DNA from: Aldrovandia affinis
Lineage: Eukaryota; Chordata; Actinopteri; Notacanthiformes; Halosauridae
Direction of reading: 5' to 3'
Assembly: GCA_029706075.1 (NCBI GenBank)
Contig: JAINUG010000166.1
Coordinates: forward strand, 1,830,001-1,894,000
DNA length: 64,000 bases
The position numbers were made by a program, and so were the translations under genes. This document shows, piece after piece, positions 1 to 10,639 of this stretch. Under the pieces are notes generated by a model. It made no database searches and was not told where the DNA came from. It worked only from the letters and a program-made list of their open reading frames with translations. Position 1 is the first letter of the stretch. Each line of letters opens with the position of its first letter.

Positions 1-1018
1 GGGAATGTAAGGTTTTCAATGGCATCAGAATAATTCCCACACAGCGCAATGCTGTCCAGAAGTGGTTTGAGAGTGTCCCACATGCCTTCTGGCAAGCTCT
101 AGGTGAGATTTAATGTGAGATTTTTCCAACAATGGTTTTCTTTTTGCCACCCTCCCATAAAGCACAGATTTGTGAAGCACCCAGGCTATTGTTGTCCAAT
201 GGACAGTTTCTCCAATCTCTGCCATGGAAGAGCCATGGTTCTGTGTGGCTCAGTAAGTAGAGCATGGCATTGGCAACGCTTAGGTTGTGGGTTCAACCCC
301 CACTGGGGCCACATATACTGAAAAAATGTATGCATTCACTACTGTAAGTCGCTTTGGATAAAAGCATCTGCTAAATGGCATATATTATATTATATTGAGA
401 CTGTAACTCTGTATAGGCCTCTTGGTGACCTCCCTAACAAGCCTTCTTGCACAGATGCAAAGGAGGATGGCAAAAATCACATTTTGTTATATTCTTATTT
501 GTTCATGATAGATTTAACTGTGCTCTGGGGCATATTCAAAGTCTTTGAAAGCTTCATATATCTTTCCCCTGATTGGTGCTTTTGAAAAACTTTTTTTCAG
601 ATTTGCTTTGAATGTTCTTTGGTCTTCATGATGAAGCGCTTGTTTGCACTAACCAACTGTGGGACCTCTCACAGACAGGTGTATTTAATTTGAAATCATC
701 TGAAACACCTAATTGTACACAGGTGGACTCCAATCAAATAATGATGTGACCTCTGAAGACAATTGATTGCACCAGAGTGTATTTAGGTGTGCCTAGGAAA
801 AAGGGGTTAAAAAGTGATGCAATCAATTATTGTCTGATTGTTTTTTATTTGTAATTAATTAAGAAAAAGCTTTAGAGGTGTTTTTTTTATTTGACATTAT
901 AGAGTATTTTGTGTTGATCAGTGGCAATAAATTCCAATTAAATCCATTTGATTCCATAAAGTAAGAAGATAAAATGTGACAGATGCTAAAGGGGGTGAAT
1001 ACTTCTTATGCCCCTGTG
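1..1018 (-). mobile_element. Tc1-like DNA transposon remnant (truncated by window edge)
   Basis: The stretch resembles the common salmonid/teleost Tc1 elements that end in 'gggggtgaatactt'. Seen here: 'acaggtggactccaatcaaa' near 720 and the terminal 'gggggtgaatacttcttatg' near 992. The minus strand of 25-225 gives a decayed piece of transposase C-terminal coding (WEKL/ALWEGG-like stretch, no intact frame). The element is interrupted by an S1 SINE at about 229-397. The other terminus lies outside the window. It is non-functional: stops and frameshifts throughout. Assignment rests on remembered family consensus, so moderate confidence. Confidence 0.6.
229..397 (+). mobile_element. tRNA-derived SINE, family S1
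   Basis: A tRNA-like head carries an A-box-like 'tggctcagtaagtagag' and a B box 'gggttcaaccc'. The body 'ggggccacatatactgaaaa' follows, then the tail 'gtcgctttggataaaagcat ctgctaaatgg' and an AT-rich end. It sits inside the Tc1 remnant, so it is the younger of the two. A second copy is at 24061. Confidence 0.8.
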
Positions 1019-1494
1019 TTTTTTGTGCTCGTGGCTAACACCTTCCATATAAGGGCACTGAGCTGGGCCCCTGTGTGCCACAGCACCATGTTCCCCCCTG
1101 ACACATGTCTGCTGCACTTAGTTCCACGTGCTCAACACCTCACTGAGCCCACAGACACCTTTTTTTGCTTTTGTTTCTCAGTGTGACCAGAAATAAGCCT
1201 ATAAAAGGAATGGCACCTTGTCAAGGCATTAATGCAGTGGTAGTCATAGCTCTTCAGAAAAAGTGACAAACATAAGAGGGGGCTTATTAAATTTCACATT
1301 TAACATGTGTTCACCTGTGGACCTACAGCACTGAGGTGTGTTTTCTTGCTTTAAGCTCTTGCGTGGATTATATATTTTTCTTTATGTACATGGGCCTCAT
1401 GTTAAAAAACGGTCATTATTCCCTCAGTGACTCTTTTTCCAAAGGTTCCACTAATTACAAGTGATAAAAACAATGTGAAATGCATGATAATCCA

Positions 1495-1600
1495 GACATA
1501 GATAGATACATACATAGAAACTTTATTAATGCCTAAGGGGAAATTAGTTTGTCATCAGCAGCATAATGCTTAATAAAATAAATAAAGTACAACAAGATTG
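1495..1600 (-). mobile_element. LINE 3' tail fragment, Rex1-like
   Basis: Read on the minus strand it gives the sequence 'aatttccccttaggcattaa taaag' followed by a (TATC/TATG)n-like end. This matches the ends at 45164-45263 and 51880-51917. It is only about 100 bp, with no coding left. The assignment is by resemblance to those tails. Confidence 0.5.
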
Positions 1601-1756
1601 TTGCTCACTCTTTGTACTGCTGCACCATCAGTGCCAGAAGCGTCCTCATCCACGCTCACCACTAGAGGGAGTGGGGGGTATGTGATTGCCCCTTTGGATT
1701 GATCATGTTTGTTTGCTTTTTTTTTCGAGGTCTTTTCTTTTCTGTTTGTGAACCAG

Positions 1757-2415
1757 GGGCCTGTCTCACAAAGGAAGTTTCAGGATATCTTTGCGTTAGC
1801 TGGGTACACAGGCTAACCTGTCTCGCGACGGTGGTTATCAACTCGCTCTGTCAACCATGGTTTTTCCGATCGAGCTATGAGCCGTGCATACAAAAGGGGA
1901 AGTGTTTGTAACACAGCCAATGGCATGCAACATGGAAAGATCCAGAGCACTGTTCACAAATCAGGATTGGTGGGTTAGCAAGCTAACTTTTGGCTTAACC
2001 CTGGGTTTTCGGTCTCAAGACTGTGGCTCACCCAGGGCTGCGGTGATGGGGAATGTGAGTGCAACCTATTGCACCAATCACTCTTGGGAATCCTATGAGA
2101 AAATTACACCGCACTTAATATGCAACAGTAAATTGTATTCATTATTGATAACTATATACATATAACTATATGAACTGTATGTTTGCTCTGGTTCTCTGCA
2201 TCACCAATGGAATACGTATATGTACCAGTGGCTAGAAAACGCAGGGCAATACATACAGTTTGCTGCACAGTGATCGCATGGCTTCGACCAGTGGCATTTG
2301 TGACATGCGGCTCTAGAAGCTTGCAAACATATAATATTCCCTCTGCAGAGAATCTGTATCTCTGTTGTAAAAAGGGTATCTCGCTAACTCACATTCTACT
2401 TTGTTAGACAGGCCC
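1757..2415. mobile_element. PIF/Harbinger-type MITE with 3-bp target duplication
   Basis: The ends are inverted repeats: GGGCCTGTCTCACAAAG on the left, and the right end reverse-complements to GGGCCTGTCTAACAAAG (16 of 17 match). The flanks are CAG at 1754-1756 and CAG at 2416-2418, a 3-bp target site duplication as expected for PIF/Harbinger. The element is 659 bp long with no transposase frame, so it is non-autonomous. Short open frames inside it are not credible genes. Confidence 0.8.
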
Positions 2416-2650
2416 CAGATAGCAAAAATTTGGGTGAAATTATCCTCCTAGTCAGATGAGTAAGAAGTGATTTGATATCCTATTGCTGCTATGACATCAC
2501 TCGAGATGGGCTGAGGAATAGTGGGCATCCTTTCCGTTTACACTTCTCTTTTATGCGACACATACCCGATTTCTTGCCAAATCCGATACGTGTCATATTG
2601 GGAGACTGTAGTCTAAACACAATAAATTGTAGATGTACTGGTCTAAACAC

Positions 2651-2846
2651 ATTTTACGGATTTTTTACGGCATTTAGCAAACGCTCTTATCCAGCCAGCC
2701 AGTCATTGTACATTTTACATTTTACAGTTTACATACAATCCATTTATACAGCTGGACATTTTACTGAAGCAGTGCTCCACCTCGGAATTGAACCTGCAGC
2801 TTCTGAGTTACAAGCCCAGCTCCCTAACCATTACACTACACAACAG
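2651..2846 (-). mobile_element. tRNA-derived SINE, family S2
   Basis: On the minus strand: head 'gtgtagtgtaatggttaggg' and a B-box region at about 2800, then a 'ccagctgtataaatgg' body near 2740 and the tail 'agagcgtttgctaaatgc' near 2680. The characteristic 'cttgagcaaggta' core is deleted. An internal 'acattttacattttacag' duplication replaces part of the tail. Confidence 0.75.
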
Positions 2847-2849
2847 CCT

Positions 2850-3215
2850 TTCTCATTGTCATTGAAAGTTTGGAGAACAACTCTTGCCCCCCAGTCCCAG
2901 TCCTGCTTTCTCTCAAACCCAGGGAAAGAATCACAGACGTCTTCTGAACTGCAAAAAATCACTTCCAAAGGGAAAAGAAAATGACAACACTATTTCAGTG
3001 ACAACGGACATTTTAGCACATTTACAACAGCGGGTTGTTGCCGTTGGATACTGTCAAACCTAGGTCAGGGAAAGAATAGAACATTACAAAGCCTTTCGAC
3101 CACATATACAGAAATCCAATTTGTCAGTTTTAATTCTTCTGGGACCTTCTACCATCAATGATTTACAGAATGGGTTGTACTTTGTTGAGGCTATTGATCC
3201 ACAACAGTTCAAAAA
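2850..3215. other. Non-repetitive stretch, nothing recognised
   Basis: No credible frame, RNA or repeat is seen here, apart from mild AT richness. Confidence 0.5.
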
Positions 3216-3300
3216 TTCAGTTAGCAAAAAACACCATTCAGTTAGCAAAAAACACCCATTCAGTTAGCAAAAAACACCCTTTCAGTTTTCAGTTAGAAAA
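3216..3300. repeat. Short minisatellite, 21-22 bp unit
   Basis: The unit 'ttcagttagcaaaaaacacc' begins at 3216, 3237, 3259 and (degenerate) 3281, so there are about four copies. Confidence 0.85.
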
Positions 3301-4837
3301 ATCAACAACAATTGAAAAGTTTAAAAGGCCCTGAGGGTGATGCTGTAGTGTGTGGTGGTTTAAACCCCTGGGAAGTGTTTGATTGGACATATTAATCCAT
3401 CAGCTTCATAGAGGTCATGTGCACGGTACACCACAACTGAATTCCACAAGCCCTGGGTTTATTTTCTAAATACTTGGCAGTTTTTTCCCCCTCGAAAGCA
3501 CCTAAAACAGACCTGGAAGAGTGAGTGACGATCGATGTTAAATGACAGTTTTGTGGTAAACTGCTCGCCAATTTTGCAAAAGAACATCCCCGGGAGACAT
3601 TTCGATTCATATCCAAAGCCGTGTCATTAAACCAACGCCGAGCGAACTCCCCCCGCCCTTCCACCGAGCCCACGCAGCCCTTAGCACCGAGAGGTGTGGG
3701 GAAGCCGTCAATCGAACGCAACCTTCCCCCTGAAGAAACATGTCCTTCCCCAGAGGCGTGTGGTGGACTTGTCCAGGTAATTGGACCGATGAATGGAGAG
3801 AGGGGAAGTGGTGAAGGAAAAAAAGACCTGCTATTCATACAAGCCGGGAGGCATTGTCCCCCCACCGGGCGGAAATGTAACCAGGCACTAGAGCTTGTCT
3901 CCCCCACACACACACTCCTCTAAAGCAGGCGAGAGCAGGGGCAGTTCTTCAGGTTCCTCATGCCCTCCCGAGGTATTCATTGTTGTCATAAAAAGGGATG
4001 GATTTGCGGGCAGGCTCCGGGGCTGCTGGGTAAAAGCCCATACCCCGAGGTATTTCTAATGTGAGTCAGGGGTAAATTATTTTTTGTTTCTTTCTTTCTT
4101 TTTGGTGACCCACCAGGACTAAATTTGGCAGGCTCTGCAGGATTTTCCATTTGCCGAAGGAACCACTCCACTCCCCCCAACCCCACCCCCATCCCACCCC
4201 ACCAGGAGGCTGCCACGGTGACAGCATGACTCACGTATGGCTCACACTCAGACAGAACAGCGCCAGCTAGAAAATTCCGTGCATGAATTAGTGTCTTGCG
4301 ATGATGACATCAGCGCCTGGAACCAGCCTCCTTCCCCTGGCTCGTGGGGGCCCGTGGACTATTCAACATGGAGGGGCAGAGCCGGGGAGCGGGGGGGGCT
4401 GCTTCCCTCTTCTCCATCATCTGTGGTAGCATCCTGAGAGGCAGCGCCCCACCCAGCCCTCGGCTGAAGGAGGCATTTCCGCCATGGCCCGAGGTGTTAA
4501 TGGAATCTCCTGTGTATCGCGAGCGGGGCAGACTCTGCAGTCATTAGCCAGAGGGTGGTGTTGGCGGTGGGGGGGGTCATTATTTTCCATCTGCCAGCAC
4601 ATGGATGGGCCAGCGGTCATTCACACTGCTGACACCCCCGCATGCTGACATCATCCCACGCCCCCCCAACGAAAAGAGAATAGCTGTGCTTGGACAGGCT
4701 GCCCCTGATGAATGCACAGCCATGCTCCGAATGTTATTAATAAAACATTGTCACTCGAGACATCGGTCTTCATGTTTGATCACCCTTGCCCACGTTTCCC
4801 TCCCTAACACAGGGGGGTGTTAGGGAGGGGGGACTCT
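3301..4837. other. Low-repeat stretch, possible conserved non-coding DNA
   Basis: This is one of the few long stretches with no recognisable repeat. It is GC-richer than its neighbours between about 3600 and 4750. Overlapping open frames occur on both strands (173 aa minus at 3392-3913, 100 aa plus at 3621-3923), but neither resembles a known domain and they shadow each other. I see no splice-site pair that I trust. Confidence 0.4.
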
Positions 4838-5040
4838 CTCTCTCCATCTCTCACTCTCCCACTCCCTCTCTCCCTGTCATTCTCTCTCTCTCCCACTCCC
4901 ATCTCTCTCCTCTCTCTTTTTCACTCTCCCTCTCCCGCTGTCTGTACTTCCTTTTCCTCCATCTTTCTCATCATCCTCTCTGACCACCTCTCCCTCCATC
5001 CCTCTGCCCCCTCCATCCCTCCCTCGCTCCCTTTAGCTCT
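4838..5040. repeat. CT-rich simple sequence
   Basis: An interrupted (CT)n/(CTCC)n pyrimidine tract. Open frames through it encode only Ser/Leu/Pro runs and are not genes. Confidence 0.9.
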
Positions 5041-5303
5041 TTGATGCCGTCACCTACTGCTCACTCCTCTATCCCCACTCTACAGGTGTCTGCACCTCCC
5101 TCCCGGTAAATGAACACACACAGTCTTGTGTCTCTGGCTCTTTTTAATGAGACTGTTTGAATGTAATCTAAGAGAGGAGCAGCTCCACTCGAAAGCCCTT
5201 AAGGAGGATCTGTTAAGTGATGGGCACTGTCCACAGCTGCTCCTCCTGCTACTGGACTGCACGCTGAGGGGGGAGGCAAACCGAGGGGGCACACCCCAAC
5301 TTC

Positions 5304-5545
5304 CCAAAACCTCCACACCTCATCAAGCTCCACACCTCATCACAACCTCCACAAACCGACACCCAACCTACACCCACCCCTACGCACCTGCACCCAACCT
5401 ACACCCACCCTCATACACACACACCTCATCACAACCTCCACCCACCTCCACAAACCTCCACCCAACCTACACCCACCCTCACATACCTGCACCCAACCTC
5501 ACATCTCCACCTAACCTACACCCACCTCCACCCAAATCCATGCAC
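5304..5545. repeat. Degenerate C/A-rich minisatellite
   Basis: Irregular repeats of 'acccaacctacacccaccct' and 'cacctcatcacaacctcca'. The plus strand is almost free of G for about 240 bp. The proline/threonine/histidine-rich frame across it (5126-5551) is a product of the repeat, not a gene. Confidence 0.85.
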
Positions 5546-5573
5546 ATGTAGCAGATTCAAAAGTGCTCATGGA

Positions 5574-5639
5574 GCCCCAATAACTCAGTTGATAGAGCAA
5601 AATACTTTTTTGTCCAGGGTTCAAGTCCCTGTTTGTGTG
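5574..5639 (+). mobile_element. tRNA-Lys-like SINE head, truncated
   Basis: Aligns with vertebrate tRNA-Lys: 'taactcagttgatagagca' (A box region) and an intact B box 'gggttcaagtcc'. It is 66 nt instead of 73, with the anticodon arm shortened, so it is not a functional tRNA. Downstream sequence to about 5780 may be SINE body. Confidence 0.6.
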
Positions 5640-5780
5640 GACTGGATGTTTTGAGTGTGAAGGAAAAAAGTTCAGTTTCCCTGAAGGTGGCTGTCTTGTC
5701 TTTCCCTGTAATCCTATTTACATTCAGGCATTTGGCAGATTCCCTCATCCAAAGAGGCAAAGTAAATGCATCCAATAATG

Positions 5781-6604
5781 TCATGCATAATAATTTGGCA
5801 AACTGAGGTGTCCCCTCGGCTTTCTGAAAAAAATTAATTTGCTATGAGAAAAGTGTGTATTTCAATTAAATATCAGTCATATTTGAGTTTTGAGTAAGGA
5901 GAAGTGAATCGGGCGACATTTAGTGGGAGGGGTTTTGGAACACTGCTTGTAATAATCATTGTGCTCATTGTGGATTAACAGGATGCTAATTGAACACATT
6001 AAACAAGGCTAGATGCAATTACTGTGTTAAATTGTTGGTTTTTGTTGTTAAATTGTTGGTTTTTGTATGGTATTAAACTAGTTTAATACAGGATTAAACT
6101 AGTTAGCTATTGCTTTTAGCTAGCTTGTCCAACAAGCCCAACCAAAGCACACAACTCATTTAGAAATGTTTAAGAAATGTGTCCAGTTAGATGACTAATA
6201 CGTTTGTAGAACCCATTAATTGTGTTAAAATGTGCACAAGGCAAAAACAGACTGACATTTACGATTTCAGATTTAATCATCTCTAAAGACTATTATATTA
6301 AGCTCATAAACTCATACAGAAAGAAGCATCATCAGTAACTGGTTCGAGTGGCTGGAATAAAGCACTGATAGATGCTAGGGCGCAACCACATATTAAATAT
6401 TGAGGGGAACATAATGAAAGGGAATGTTTTATATCTACAAATTATTGGGGGGGGGTGCAGATATGACTGCTTTGAATATTTGGAAACCCCCCAGCCTCTG
6501 GACAGATGCCACTTTTAGTTTTCTATGTACAGTTTCTGGAACAGTACATGGCAGCACATTCAGAGATGGATTCAAGGATTTGAAAGTGGCTTTGAAAGAC
6601 GGAT
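5781..6604. other. AT-rich stretch, nothing recognised
   Basis: The only structure is a direct repeat of 'taaattgttggtttttgt' at about 6027 and 6048. No gene or known repeat is seen. Confidence 0.5.
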
Positions 6605-6695
6605 ATAAGGTGTGCGTGTGTATATGTGCATACACATACAGTATATATATACACATACACAAACATATATATATATGTATAATATACATTCACTA
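6605..6695. repeat. Compound GT/AT microsatellite
   Basis: Alternating purine-pyrimidine sequence with short (TA)n cores, partly self-complementary. Frames on both strands are artefacts. Confidence 0.9.
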
Positions 6696-6829
6696 TGATG
6701 AAAGGTGTGTCATATGAAACCTGCTAGAAATGTACGGCTGGAATAGCAGTATAATCAAAGTTCAGGTTGCATCAGTGCCCCAACTCTGTGGTGCATGATG
6801 TTCCTGAGGGTATCTAACAAAGATAGAAA

Positions 6830-7224
6830 AACAGTGCTAGACCTACACATTTATTATACAAATCTGAGCTCACAAAAATACACTTTCTTTAGGAGTTCAT
6901 TTCAGTTCCATTTCTCAGGTGTCAGGGAACAGATCGAAAGGTAGATCAAACCTCCCCCCCAAGAAAAATATCACATTTTTTTGAGGAGCTCATTATGAAT
7001 ATTTCAGGTCTCTGCTTCCATTCCTCAGACAGACAGATCTAAAGGTGTCAGACAGATCAAAAGGCAGGGTATTAGATATCCCATGGCATTTCAAGTCACC
7101 TCTCTGCACCTCTGAGAAATGAAAGGTGTAATTTAATACCACACAAAAAGCTTGACCCAAAGATGATTTTAAAATGCAATCTTCTGATCTGGAGTCAGGA
7201 ATGCCACCGTTGCGCCACAAGATC
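6830..7224 (-). mobile_element. tRNA-Trp-derived SINE
   Basis: The minus strand of 7224-7153 aligns over 72 nt with tRNA-Trp: 'gtggcgcaacggtggc' (A box) and 'gactccagatcagaag', which keeps the CCA anticodon. The B box is decayed ('ttttaaaatc'), so it is not an active tRNA. The body continues to about 6830 with 'gaggtgcagagaggtgactt' and 'ctgacacctgagaaatgga'. The same body recurs at 9255-9500, which makes this a dispersed SINE and not a lone tRNA pseudogene. The family name is not known to me. Confidence 0.65.
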
Positions 7225-7408
7225 TGCTTCCCTGTTCTAAAGCTGTCATTTTCATCATTTTACCAAGTTAATGTGAACAGGAAATTGGAAAATGGCAGTT
7301 GTCACAGGTAATGAATATCTCATCCTGGTCTTGGTAGAGACCCTGCTGATAATTTTGATCCAATCCCTCTCCTTGATCCAGAGTGCATCAGGATAGCTCC
7401 AGATCCAG

Positions 7409-8235
7409 ATCCGGATAGCTCAGTTGGTAGAGCATCAGTCATTTAATCTGAGGGTCCAGGGTTGAAGTCCCTGTTGAGGTATAGCCTTTGAAGTCACCAG
7501 GCAACCACAACAAGTGGAAGCACGCCTGTGTTTTAGGCCAAGAAGGACCAGGTTTGGCCATAAAGGTGGATGTGTTGTTTAAAGCGAAGTCCAAGTTGCT
7601 TTGGTAATGCAGTAGTGCCCTTCAAATGTAACGATTCAACTTTCCAGGCGTCTTTTGCACCAGGCATTGTTGGCGATCTGAACAACTGTGGCACTGAAAC
7701 GTCATTTGTTGTCACAAAACTGAGGTGGGGGGCGGCGGATAGCATAGCAGTCTAACGCACCGTATTTTGACTGGTCCGATACGATGTGCGCTGCCTGTCA
7801 GGGATGCGGTTCAAAACCTGTCTCTACGAGACCGGCCCTGATTGTCAGCCCTGATCAGAGGCGGCATTTGGCTGTCCGCCCCAGGGGGAAGGGGGAGCGT
7901 GAACAGGTAAGGGAGTCTCCAGAATGTGGGTGGGTGAATTCCGTCTCGAAGAAAGCGGAGTTCGCTGCCCTCAGAGAATTAGCTTGCCCCATAGAGATGA
8001 GCGGCGCACTCGTGTGGGGAGGGTAAAATTAAATAAATAGAGGGTGTAATTGGCTACCAAATTGGGTGAAAAAACTGTAAAAAATTCAAAACAAATAAAA
8101 ATTAAAAATAAAACTGAGGTGAATATGAACGGCCACTGGTGTTCCACACTTTGAAAGGCGCCATGTCTACCACAGTTGGTACTCCTTGCTTTTCTGCCGG
8201 AAACACAGCAACGATTGTGGAATATGAATCAAATA
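7409..8235 (+). mobile_element. tRNA-Lys-derived SINE, split by a younger SINE
   Basis: The first 73 nt (7409-7481) match tRNA-Lys almost throughout and keep TTT at the anticodon position, but U33 is A and the invariant C of the B box is G ('ggttgaagtcc'). It is therefore a retroposon head, not a tRNA. Body sequence runs to 7727 and seems to resume at 8122, where 'cttttctgccggaaacacag' matches 'cttttctgcaggaaacatag' in the 9656 copy. The interruption is the S3 SINE at 7728-8109. Confidence 0.6.
7728..8109 (+). mobile_element. tRNA-derived SINE, family S3, with 12-bp target duplication
   Basis: The head 'ggcggatagcatagcagtct' and B-box-like 'gcggttcaaaacc' are followed by the S3 body ('ggcatttggctgtccgcccc', 'gaattccgtctcgaagaaag') and the tail 'tagagggtgtaattggct' with an A-rich end. 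It is bounded by an exact 12-bp direct repeat, AAAACTGAGGTG, at 7716-7727 and 8110-8121, the signature of target-primed retroposition. It is full length for the family as seen in this window (about 380 bp). Confidence 0.88.
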
Positions 8236-8243
8236 TTCTCTCG

Positions 8244-8480
8244 CATAAATACACTCACCGAGAGTCATCCAACTCCTAAGTAACTCTCACATAAATACAC
8301 TCACTGAGAACGTCTAACCCCTAACCCTCACATAAATACACTCACTAAGAGTGTCCAATTCCTAACTAACTCTGACATAAATGCACTCACCAACAGCGTC
8401 CAACTCCTAACTAACAATGACATAAATACACTCACCTAGAGCATCCAACTCCTAACTAACGCTTACATAAATACTCTCTT
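8244..8480. repeat. Minisatellite, about 45-bp unit, five copies
   Basis: Units begin with 'cataaatacactcac' at 8244, 8290, 8331, 8376, 8421 and 8466 (the last partial). Spacing is 46, 41, 45, 45 and 45 bp. Unit core: 'gagtgtccaactcctaacta'. Confidence 0.92.
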
Positions 8481-8595
8481 GACTTTAAATTGTGCCTCCG
8501 TCCATATTTCCCCAGTTTCCTCGCCTACTATAATGTTACTCTCATCCTTCTCCTCTCCTCCACAATCCTCTCCGTCTCCCCCCAATTCTGAGTTC

Positions 8596-8706
8596 TCCTC
8601 CTCCTCCTCCTCCTCCTCCTCCTCCTCCCTCCTCCTCCTCCTCCTCCTCCTCCTCCTCCTCCTCCTCCTCCTCCTCCTCCTCCTCTCCTCCTCCTCCTCC
8701 TCCTCT
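8596..8706. repeat. (TCC)n microsatellite
   Basis: About 110 bp of nearly pure TCC/CTC triplets with two phase slips. The poly-Ser/poly-Leu frame across it is an artefact. Confidence 0.97.
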
Positions 8707-8740
8707 CACTGCAGCTCTTGTTGTTGTTGATTAGTAGCAG

Positions 8741-9250
8741 GTGCCGCTGGCGCTGAGCTCATCATTGCTACTAGCAATGCTACTAGTACCTTGCCACCGT
8801 CAGGCTGCTGTACAATGGTCCGTTGATTCTCCGAAACCACTTTGGCATGCTTATTTAAAGAAAACAACAAACTCGATTGTCTTTTTGAAATGTAACCAAT
8901 TTTTCAACTTGATGCCGGGAGAATAGCCTACTTCACACAGTTTGCAGTAGTTCAGGTGCACAAAACTCAAACGTTGACGCATCACTCACATAACTACTGA
9001 AGAATGTCACCGCTACTTTTGTTTATCTGTTTCAAAACACAATAGTGGGTCAAAATCTAGTGAGCTAAGTATCCGAACAAGTGATTTATGAGTTACAACA
9101 AATAAAACAATGGTAGAACTGATCACGTTTAAATCTTACATTAAATTTATTGACAAATAATATATTTTCAATATATTTTGAGTTGCCGGGTCAGGCAAAA
9201 TAGATACTGGTCAAAATCCAGGAGGTCCTGGGTCGTGTTCCAGGTTGTTC
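8741..9250. other. Nothing recognised
   Basis: AT-rich, with no supported gene or repeat. Confidence 0.5.
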
Positions 9251-9254
9251 AAGC

Positions 9255-9500
9255 GACATTCAAGTAAATGCATCCAGCAAGACTAGAACAACAGTGGTAG
9301 ACCTAGAACATTGATTAAGTCACAGCTAAATCTGAGCTAACCTTCACAAAAAATGCACCCATTTGGAGTTCATTTTGGATAGTGCAGATTCAATTCATCA
9401 GGTGTCAGAGAACAGAGGTCTAAAGGTAGGGTAGTAGACATGCCATGGCACTTAAAGTCACCTCTCTGCACCTCTGAGAAGGTCATTTAAGGTCATTTAA
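9255..9500 (-). mobile_element. Second copy of the tRNA-Trp SINE body
   Basis: On the minus strand it shares 'cagaggtgcagagaggtgac', 'gccatggcatgtctactac' and the 'ctaggtctaccactgttgtt' end with 6830-7160. The head, if present, would lie at 9500-9640 and is too eroded to identify. Confidence 0.6.
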
Positions 9501-9655
9501 TCAATTTGGACTTTGCTTGAAACAAAAGCTCCACCTTCATGTAAAGTTGAACCTTCATGAATTAGTGAACTAGTATTCTACCAGTGGCTGCCTCGTAGAA
9601 TCGGCAGTTGTCAGAGTTCCTGATACTAATTCCATCAATTTCCCATTCTTATATG

Positions 9656-9790
9656 GCCCAGATAGCTCAGTCAATAAAGCATCAGACTATTCATTTGAGG
9701 GTCCTGGGTTCAAGTCCCTGTTTGGGTGTGGGCCTTCTCTTTTCTGCAGGAAACATAGCATGGACTGCACAGCTTGACGTGGATGAAACA
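9656..9790 (+). mobile_element. tRNA-Lys-derived SINE
   Basis: 9656-9728 is a 73-nt tRNA-Lys-like head with a good B box 'gggttcaagtcc', but the anticodon position reads ATT. The body 'cttctcttttctgcaggaaa' matches 8195-8215. The 3' limit is unclear. Confidence 0.6.
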
Positions 9791-10201
9791 GACATGCTTC
9801 AGACATGCTGTACCATTTGACCAAGATCTTCCAACTGGTTACTAACTTGTCATCTGTAGTGAGACACACCATTATGCTATGAGGTCTCTTTCCTTCCTAG
9901 GTGTGATGCCAGGGGGGTGAAGGGAGGAGTAGAGAGGGCTGCTCCTCCTCTTTGGCTGCTGTTTCTTCCCAAAGACCTTAAACAGCAGCGGCCTCATACA
10001 CAGGCATGCTCACCTGAGGCTGATCAGTAATCAGCTGAAGTATTGTCTATTGCCTTCATTATGCCTTTTTAATATAAAATGACATGCCTAGAGGCATTGG
10101 GGACATGGAGAAAGTGGTGCTCTATTTTTGTTCTTACCACAAGAGTTGTCTTTAGGTTTACTTTTCTTTTCTACATAGTTTATTGGTTTTTTACTGCCTT
10201 G

Positions 10202-10330
10202 TGTATCAGACCTCTGTATCAGCCTAGAGCCCACTGTATCAGACCAGAACCCACTGTTCCAGGCCACTGTATCAGACTACAGCCCACTGCATGAGACCAA
10301 TGTATCAGACTAGACCACTCTATCAGACCA
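10202..10330. repeat. Minisatellite built on 'actgtatcagac'
   Basis: Six or more irregular units of 'cactgtatcagactagagcc', about 20-26 bp each. Confidence 0.85.
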
Positions 10331-10639
10331 TGATAGATTACACACCAGGACAGGCGAGAGTTAACATCGCCAGTGTTTGCGTTTGGCCCTAATGAAAGTT
10401 TCATTTTTGGCTGTTAGCCAAAAACGCGGAAGTAGCAGACCTCTCAGATTTCAGAGTTTGATTTTACGGCGGTTTGTTGTGGAATAATAATAGTCGTATT
10501 TCTAAACACGAAAAGTATATGAAGCTTGATGTTTTGGACATAGTTCTACCACAAGTTGCTGAAATGGGGAGTTAATAAACCTGGATCAGTGGCTCGAGGC
10601 AATTTCCGGGATTAGGACCGATTCGGACCCTGGACTGCA

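Noticed and set aside
1884-2165. 93-aa open frame
   Set aside because: Lies wholly inside the PIF/Harbinger MITE and has no transposase similarity.
3392-3923. 173-aa minus and 100-aa plus open frames
   Set aside because: They overlap on opposite strands, show no domain and have no splice or promoter support. Frames of this size are expected by chance in GC-richer DNA.
5126-5551. 141-aa proline/threonine/histidine-rich protein
   Set aside because: The C-terminal two thirds are a degenerate C/A-rich minisatellite.
7153-7224. Functional tRNA-Trp gene
   Set aside because: The anticodon region is intact but the T-arm/B box is destroyed, and a repeated body follows.
7409-7481. Functional tRNA-Lys gene
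   Set aside because: U33 and the invariant B-box C are changed, and it continues into a SINE body shared with 9656.
8244-8480. CRISPR-like array of regularly spaced repeats
   Set aside because: A plain tandem minisatellite with no unique spacers, in a eukaryotic genome. The same holds for 41127-41490 and 60641-60795.
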